A DNA stretch of 64,000 nt from Pyrus communis. Lineage: Eukaryota > Streptophyta > Magnoliopsida > Rosales > Rosaceae. Positions 58,522-64,000 of this stretch are shown here, one piece after another (the first letter of the stretch is position 1; every line of letters starts with the position of its first letter). The notes under the pieces were generated by a model. The model had not been told where the DNA came from. It ran no database searches and saw nothing but the letters and a program-made list of their open reading frames with translations. The translations under genes were made by a program, and so were the position numbers. The stretch spans positions 4,605,060 to 4,669,059 of the forward strand of contig NC_084805.1 in assembly GCF_963583255.1 (NCBI RefSeq), in the 5' to 3' direction.

Positions 58522-60891
58522 ATGGCTTCAAACAAAGAACAAGTCACGACTATCGGCACTACCTCCATTGAAAAACAGCTGGTTCAGATGAAGGAAACAA
58601 TTGCAAGGCTGATAAAGACTGCAGAGGAAAAAAACTTGCAAACCGCCGGACTCATCAACCGTCTGGAGGCGCAACATGGTGTCATAGTGAAACCAAGCTC
58701 TCTTCCAACTAAGAGGACCGAAGAAGGCTTCAACCCAAATGCCTGCGAACTCATGTCAAAGGCTAGGCATGACTTTGCTTCCTCTTCAAATCTTGGAAAG
58801 AAGGTTTCAAACACCGTCAACGACAAAGATCGCGACCTCACCAAAACTCAAAAGAAGTTGAAGGAGCATGGTTACGGAGTTGACAACAACCAAAGCACAC
58901 CTCCAAAATCAATGGCATCAAGCAAGGGACAAGCCGTTCTTGCAACCACCAAGGGAAGAAGCATAAGCACTTCCGCCACGAATGGAGCATCCATTGGCAC
59001 CACAACCACTCATCAACATGCCGCTTCAAAATTGGTACCGCTAAGCGAGCAAAGGGAACATCAAAGGCGCGAGTCTATCATCAACCTAACCTTGCTGGGG
59101 GCACCAAAGCATGCTGCTAAGGCGCATAAGATGACATCCCAAAATGGCCAATGGGTTTCTTCATCAGCACCCTGGATGTCTGAAGGAAAGTCATGCCTAT
59201 TGGTTGCACAAGTCATGACCATCGGCGTCACCTCTGTTGAAGAACAGCTAGCTCAGATGAATGAAGCAATCGCAAAGCTCACACAGACTGTGGAAGAGAA
59301 GGACTTGCAGATTGCCGCACTTGTTAACCAACTAGATGCACTGCCCGACGTAAAAGTCGACCCAAATATTAGCCTATTAAAGAAAGAAGGTGACGAAGAA
59401 GAGGAGCCACCAGTGGAGAAAGCTGAAGAGAAGCCGAAGCCAGACCAAGCAATGACATCCATGGGATCTCTCTCTATCCAGCAGCTACAGGAGATGATTG
59501 CAAGCACTATCAAGACACAGTACGAAGGAAGCTCACACGACTCCGTACTGTACTCAAAGCCTTACTCCAAGAGGATTGATGCTTTGAAGATGCCGAGGGG
59601 TTATCAGCCCCCAAAATTCATGCAGTTCGATGGAAAAGGCAACCCGAAGCAACATGTCGCCCATTTCATTGAAACTTGCAACAATGCTGGGACAGAGGGG
59701 GACTACCTCGTCAAACAGTTCGTGCGTTCGCTGAAAAGTAACGCTTTTGACTGGTACACCGACCTCGAACCCGAGTCTATCAACAGTTGGGACCAGCTAG
59801 AAAGGGAATTCCTCAACCGTTTCTACAGCACTCGTCGTACTGTAAGCATGCTAGAGCTGACCAGTACGAAACAGTGGAGAGATGAACCTGTCATCAACTA
59901 CATAAATAGATGGCGTTCATTAAGCCTGGATTGCAAAGATCGGCTTTCTGAAACCTCCGCCATCGAGATGTGCGTTCAAGGCATGCAGTGGGGACTACAC
60001 TACATCCTTCAAGGCATCAAACCACGAACATTTGAGGAGTTAGCCACCCGCGCCCATGATATGGAGTTAAGCATCACCCGTCATGGGAAGAAAGAACAGA
60101 TCGCCGACTACAAGAATGACAAAATTTTGGGGCCCAAGGTGGATAAGGCTACGTGGAAACCCACCAAGGAAGCGATGACGGTCAACACAACTCCAGTCAA
60201 AACCCATACACGAGGCAAGGCGATTCAAACCGAAGCTTTTCGTGATCAAGAGATACGTAGACGCACTTTGAAGGAGCTTGAGGAGAAGACTTATCCATTC
60301 CCCGACTCTGACGTGGCTGCCATGCTAGATGACTTGCTGGAAAAAAAGGTGATCGACCTACCTGAGTGTAAACGGCCAGAAGATATGAACCGTACTGACA
60401 GTCCAAGGTACTGTAAATTCCACCGCTTCATTAGTCATCCGACAGAAAAGTGCTTTGTGCTAAAAGATCTCATCATGAAGTTGGCTCAGAAAGGGATCAT
60501 CGAGCTAGATCTTAATGATGTGGTGAAGTCAAACTATACCACCGTCACTTCTGGCTCTTTGAACTCAAAATCTTCACCTCAACTGTTGGGGGCATGCTCC
60601 AAAACCATGTCAGTCAAGTCAAGTGAAGATGAAGGATGGATTCATGTCACTCCAAAGAAAATGTACAAGAAACATAGGTCTCCTCCACAAGTTCACCAAT
60701 CGGAAAGGGGGCAAAGCAGCTACCGTCAACCTTCAAAGCTACATGAAAGTGTTGAGGATGATGAAGTTATGACACAAAGATCGTCCGTTGCCATCACGAT
60801 GCGCGATTTCTTCCCAAAAGACTTCATCAATCACTCAGTCAAGACTCCTTGCTATGAAGATTGCAAGGAATGCCTCTCTAAGATCGCCTGA
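58522..60891 (+). CDS. Gag polyprotein of the LTR retrotransposon
   Basis: The frame is open from 58294, but the first 76 codons lie in the LTR and primer site. I therefore start at the ATG at 58522 ([12 protein letters not shown]), giving 789 aa. It would form the cytoplasmic virus-like particle. Residues about 369-523 match the retrotransposon Gag domain: [16 protein letters not shown], then [16 protein letters not shown], then FLNRFYS and INRWRSL. Residues 631-644 ([14 protein letters not shown]) are a CX2HX4HX4C zinc-knuckle variant seen in plant gypsy Gags. An N-terminal coiled-coil module (from residue 8) is duplicated at residue 231. The frame is intact with no stops, so the copy is young or selected. 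Immediately downstream is a minisatellite rather than protease. Confidence 0.88.
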   Translation: MASNKEQVTTIGTTSIEKQLVQMKETIARLIKTAEEKNLQTAGLINRLEAQHGVIVKPSSLPTKRTEEGFNPNACELMSKARHDFASSSNLGKKVSNTVNDKDRDLTKTQKKLKEHGYGVDNNQSTPPKSMASSKGQAVLATTKGRSISTSATNGASIGTTTTHQHAASKLVPLSEQREHQRRESIINLTLLGAPKHAAKAHKMTSQNGQWVSSSAPWMSEGKSCLLVAQVMTIGVTSVEEQLAQMNEAIAKLTQTVEEKDLQIAALVNQLDALPDVKVDPNISLLKKEGDEEEEPPVEKAEEKPKPDQAMTSMGSLSIQQLQEMIASTIKTQYEGSSHDSVLYSKPYSKRIDALKMPRGYQPPKFMQFDGKGNPKQHVAHFIETCNNAGTEGDYLVKQFVRSLKSNAFDWYTDLEPESINSWDQLEREFLNRFYSTRRTVSMLELTSTKQWRDEPVINYINRWRSLSLDCKDRLSETSAIEMCVQGMQWGLHYILQGIKPRTFEELATRAHDMELSITRHGKKEQIADYKNDKILGPKVDKATWKPTKEAMTVNTTPVKTHTRGKAIQTEAFRDQEIRRRTLKELEEKTYPFPDSDVAAMLDDLLEKKVIDLPECKRPEDMNRTDSPRYCKFHRFISHPTEKCFVLKDLIMKLAQKGIIELDLNDVVKSNYTTVTSGSLNSKSSPQLLGACSKTMSVKSSEDEGWIHVTPKKMYKKHRSPPQVHQSERGQSSYRQPSKLHESVEDDEVMTQRSSVAITMRDFFPKDFINHSVKTPCYEDCKECLSKIA

Positions 60892-60896
60892 CAACA

Positions 60897-61255
60897 ACAA
60901 TCAAAAGCTCCTCGTTCGCACGAGCCTAAAAGGCGACAATCAAAAGCTCCTCGTTCGCACGAGCCTAAAAGGCGACAATCAAACGCTCCTCGTTCGCACG
61001 AGCCTAAAAGGCGACAACCAAAGCTCCTTGTCCGCACGAGCATAAAAGGCGACAACAAACGCTCCTCGTTCGCACGAGCCTAAAAGGCGACAACCAAAGC
61101 TCCTCGTTCGCACGAGCCTAAAAGGTGACAACCAACGCTCCTTGCCTGCATGAGCTGAAACTGCAAACGGCAACCAAAAGCTCCTTGTCTGCATGAGCTG
61201 AAACTGCAAATGGCACCAAACGCTCCTGGCCCGCAAGAGCATAAACTATGTACGG
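60897..61255 (+). repeat. Minisatellite, 9 units of 38-43 bp
   Basis: Six units of the CAA(T/C)CAAA(A)GCTCCTCGTTC type ending CCTAAAAGGCGA are followed by three divergent units (GCATGAGCTGAAACTGCAAA). Each of the first six contains a CTCGTTCGCACGAG-type hairpin (two variants). It starts right after the gag stop codon. Confidence 0.9.
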
Positions 61256-61589
61256 CAAAATCATCACCAAAATCATCATCAAAACCATCACTCATTTGAA
61301 CTACGTTATGACTTGATCTCTTCTTTGGAAGAGTACGTAGGCAACTTGAAACTTCAAAACTTCAAGTACAGTCATATCAAAATAAATAAATAAATGTTTC
61401 ATTAAAGAAAGTTAATTTTATTACAAAAGAAAAGAAAAAAAATATATATACATATGTTACTATGTATTAGAAAAGAATATATATATAAAAAAAAATATAT
61501 CTATCTTGGTGGATCAGCACCACCGAGAGCAAAAGAAAAAAAAAAAAAACAAAAAACAAAAAAAAAAAAAAAAAAAAAAAAGACATTTT

Positions 61590-61821
61590 CCTGTTTTTCC
61601 TCCCCAAAACAAGGAAAATGTTTCTCCTTTTCTTCCTTTATAATTTTTTATAGCCAAAAGCATTTGCAAGTTGTGGTCTAGCTCCGGATGTTGAAGAAAA
61701 AAAAAAACAAAAAAAAAAAAAAAAATTCCTGTTTTTCCTCCCCAAAACAAGGAAAATGTTTCTCCTTTTCTTCCTTTATAATTTTTTATAGCCAAAAGCA
61801 TTTGCAAGTTGTGGTCTAGCT
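61590..61821 (+). repeat. 94-bp identical direct duplication with A-rich spacers
   Basis: 61590-61683 and 61728-61821 read the same base for base (CCTGTTTTTCCTCCCC...GTGGTCTAGCT). Each is preceded by a long A/C-interrupted A run, and another A run follows at 61850-61874. Confidence 0.9.
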
Positions 61822-61848
61822 GAAAGCATAGCCAAGTTGGCCACTTTC

Positions 61849-61879
<31 letters not shown>

Positions 61880-62010
61880 GTGATGTATATGTTTTATCTG
61901 TATTTAGCACAATACGCTGAATAAAATAAAGCATGTCCATTATATCTCTGATAAATTACAGATATGTGCTTACATATGAAAAAAAAAAAAGAATTACAAG
62001 ATTGGAGCTT

Positions 62011-62658
62011 TCACAAAGGATGTTCACGTGAAGCCCCATTACTTGGCAAAACTCTAGAAGTGGAAGGCATCGGAGCAGAAGGCATCGGAGTGGGAGGCAT
62101 TGAAGCTAGAGCATTCCAGGCCTCAATACTTGGCCAAACGCTGGAAGACCCAGGAAAAAGGTGCCTCTGGAGGAAAGACGAAAACCTTTGACGGTCACTT
62201 TGAAGCCGACCTTCAGATTCTTGCAGCTCATCAAGCTTCCTCTTCATGCCCGTCGAATAGTTGTTTGCAAGCACGTGCAAACTTCTATTCTCATACTTCA
62301 GCTGCTTGATCTCTTGCTTGAGACTTTCCACCTCTGCCATCAACGATTCAACCTGACGGGAGCGAGCAAGTAGGCGTTGGCCCATGTTGGACACAGAGCC
62401 TGCACACTGAACGCTGAGAGCGAGGGACTCTTGAACGGCCAACTCATCGGACCGTCCTGACAGCAGCCTATTATCTTTTGGAGTAAGGAGGTTCCCAGCT
62501 ACTATTGTAGCTGTTGTGGCATCCTGCATCACGGAGTCTTCACCTGTAAGAGGACCGTTAGAAGATAAGAAAGAAGGGCGCCATACATTACCTTGACCGG
62601 GTGCAACCGGATCGCTGCTGAGACTCAAATCTAAGCAAAGGTTCGATGAGTTAGTCAT
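62011..62658 (-). CDS. Antisense coiled-coil ORF inside the LTR retrotransposon
   Basis: An uninterrupted 215-aa frame on the minus strand starts at the ATG at 62658 (MTNSSNLCLDLSLSSDP). Residues about 100-165 are heptad-rich (VESLMAEVESLKQEIKQLKY, then KRKLDELQESEGRLQ). The C-terminus is Ser/Pro/Met-rich (MPPTPMPSAPMPSTS). No known catalytic domain is visible. It lies opposite to gag and about 1.1 kb downstream of it. It could be a captured host exon, a regulator encoded on the antisense strand, or a chance open frame; its length and composition make chance less likely. Confidence 0.55.
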   Translation of the reverse strand: MTNSSNLCLDLSLSSDPVAPGQGNVWRPSFLSSNGPLTGEDSVMQDATTATIVAGNLLTPKDNRLLSGRSDELAVQESLALSVQCAGSVSNMGQRLLARSRQVESLMAEVESLKQEIKQLKYENRSLHVLANNYSTGMKRKLDELQESEGRLQSDRQRFSSFLQRHLFPGSSSVWPSIEAWNALASMPPTPMPSAPMPSTSRVLPSNGASREHPL

Positions 62659-62829
62659 TTTTTTCAAAGGTGTTCAGAGAGAATGGGTGGATGAAGATAA
62701 TTCTCAAAAGGCCGGAGACGATTTTCAAGAATGGGCAATTTTCAGAGTGTGTATGTTGGAGTGATCGATACCTCTGTAAAAAGCCAAGCGACACGACCAC
62801 CGATTCAAAAATCCGGATTTTCCTGCGTG

Positions 62830-63079
62830 AAGTTCGGCGACGCGTTCGCGGCTTTTCAGAAAACGCGTTCAACTTTGTCAAAAGATATCTGACAAAGTCG
62901 AGAACACGTGGAGGCCATCATCGCAACTACACGTCTTTAGCCGACAAGCGCAAAGTTCGGCGACGCTTTCTCTGCTTTTCAGAAAACGCGTGCAACTTTG
63001 TCAAAAGTGGCGCTCGTTCAAAAATCGAAGAGGCGTCGTTCAGAAATCGAAGAGGCGTCGTTCAGATATCGAAGAGACG
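62830..63079. repeat. Nested direct repeats
   Basis: A 55-bp unit (AAGTTCGGCGACGC...AACTTTGTCAAAAG) occurs at 62830-62884 and 62953-63007. Three 22-bp TCGTTCAnAnATCGAAGAGnCG units run from about 63013 to 63079. Confidence 0.8.
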
Positions 63080-63330
63080 TTTGTCGACAAGGGTAAAAGA
63101 ACGGTACCACCACTTGCTATTAAGAAATCCCTATATGTGTCGACCTTCGTCTCTTATGGCAAGGCAGACCTGAAGAAAATGCCCAACTCTTCCTCACCTC
63201 TGAGGGCGCACTCCCAGCAAAGCCTCTCGAAATACACAATTCTTCTTCTTCCTTTGAGAAAACCTATTCAACCTTTGAAGATACCAGATGCCTGGAGTAC
63301 AGATGACCCAGGAGGAAACGATAGATTGAA

Positions 63331-63770
63331 GCATGTGCTGATTCATTCACCGCTTCTTCAAAAGCAAAGGTATCTCATATCATCAAGGGCGAAAGCAAAG
63401 GTATCTCATATCATGCTTTTTCCCTATCTTTTACTTTGCCCTTGTTCTCACCTGCCAAGACAAGGACAAAGAAAGCAATATGTCGGAACCTCCACTCAAA
63501 CCAGTTGCCACCAAGAAGTGAAGCACCATTTAAATGCAAAGGTTGCATTCAACTCCTGCATCGGAGGATAAATACTACAAGAGAAGATGCTAAACCTGCA
63601 TAAGGAAATACCACTTCTGCAAAGGGGAGCAAGTAAGGCAAGTGAAAATGATACATCGAAGCATGTGGAGACAAGCATAACAAATATATGTGCTGATTCA
63701 TTTGCTGCTTCTTCGAAAGCAAAGGTATCTCATATCATGCTTTTTCCCTGTCTTTTCCTTTGTCTTTGTT
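63331..63770. repeat. Dispersed direct repeats in the internal region
   Basis: GTGCTGATTCATT...GCTTCTTC(A/G)AAAGCAAAGG occurs near 63335 and 63690. AAAGCAAAGGTATCTCATAT occurs three times (63361, 63392 and 63716). The rest, to 64000, shows no gene. Confidence 0.75.
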
Positions 63771-64000
63771 ATTACTCGCATGGCAAAGTAAAAGAGAGCA
63801 GTCAGCGGCACTTGGAGTCAGTCTTCCGATCTGGAACCGACTACCTGGAATCTATTCCTGATTGCTTACCTAGTATTGCTCTCGAGTAGTCATCTTCAAC
63901 GGTTGATACACTGCCAGAGAAGGGACAAGGAAACTTCAATCTTTCCAACCCTCTTCAATACGAATTGGAAAGATTGAACAAAGAAACAGGTCAGCACCTC

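Larger units (their letters stand above)
57576..64000 (+). mobile_element. Large LTR retrotransposon with Gag only so far (TR-GAG/LARD-like), 3' end outside window
   Basis: Order: 5' LTR, primer-binding-like site, Gag ORF, minisatellite, A-rich duplicated tract, antisense ORF and further repeats. No protease, reverse transcriptase, RNase H or integrase motif was found between 60892 and 64000. No second copy of the LTR start (TGTAGACATCGAAATTTCGG) is seen before the window ends, so the element is longer than 6.4 kb. The Gag type indicates a gypsy-related origin. Confidence 0.75.

Noticed and set aside
60897..61255. CRISPR-like array
   Set aside because: Units are contiguous without unique spacers and sit in a plant retroelement.
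60852..61295. Minus-strand ORFs with repeated RTRSFGCRLLGSCE motif
   Set aside because: They are read-through of the minisatellite, whose unit length keeps several frames open.
61514..61807. ORF with long Phe/Lys runs
   Set aside because: Produced by poly-A/poly-T tracts and the 94-bp duplication.

Overview
This 64 kb window is plant nuclear DNA. The evidence is intron-rich genes with GT-AG splice sites, an AT-rich composition, plastid-targeted proteins, and a dense load of LTR retrotransposons, TRIMs, SINEs, RTE-type LINEs, hAT, Mutator-like and PIF/Harbinger debris, plus organelle-derived rRNA fragments. The repeat families and gene sequences suggest a woody rosid, most likely Rosaceae (apple/pear type). 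That assignment is inference from pattern memory, not a database result.

Layout. 1-4.4 kb is a transposon graveyard: a Harbinger transposase fragment, a decayed gypsy gag/protease, a complete hAT-like element with an 8-bp target duplication, and SINEs. 4.5-6.7 kb is a plastid methionine sulfoxide reductase B (MSRB2 type) with an RTE tail in intron 1. About 7.65 kb holds a short plastid 16S rRNA insertion. 9.3-19.4 kb is KEA3, the thylakoid K+/H+ antiporter, rebuilt here with 17 coding exons (789 aa). 22.1-30.2 kb is a Spinster-type major-facilitator gene (16 exons, 544 aa) with a very young TRIM in intron 8. 31.1-35.7 kb, on the minus strand, is plastid inorganic pyrophosphatase (PPA6 type, 6 exons, 301 aa), convergent with the Spinster gene. 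36-41 kb is intergenic with a decayed RTE-type LINE and a Mutator-like foldback element. 41.6-44.0 kb is a conserved plant gene of unknown function (161 aa), followed directly by an organelle LSU rRNA fragment. 45-47.2 kb is a Harbinger ORF1 pseudogene. 47.6-53.9 kb is an ankyrin-DHHC S-acyltransferase (PAT23 type, 13 exons, 540 aa). 54-57.5 kb is intergenic with several MITEs and a HARBI1-like C-terminal scrap. From 57.6 kb to the window end is a large LTR retrotransposon: a 5' LTR with palindromic repeats, a primer-binding-like site, an intact 789-aa Gag, a 9-copy minisatellite, and an antisense 215-aa coiled-coil ORF. No pol is visible before the window ends.

The host genes are not an operon. 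Three of them (MSRB2, KEA3, PPA6) encode plastid proteins, and the neighbourhood is probably coincidental. The most unusual object is the 3' LTR element, a Gag-only (TR-GAG or LARD-like) candidate with a reverse-strand ORF.
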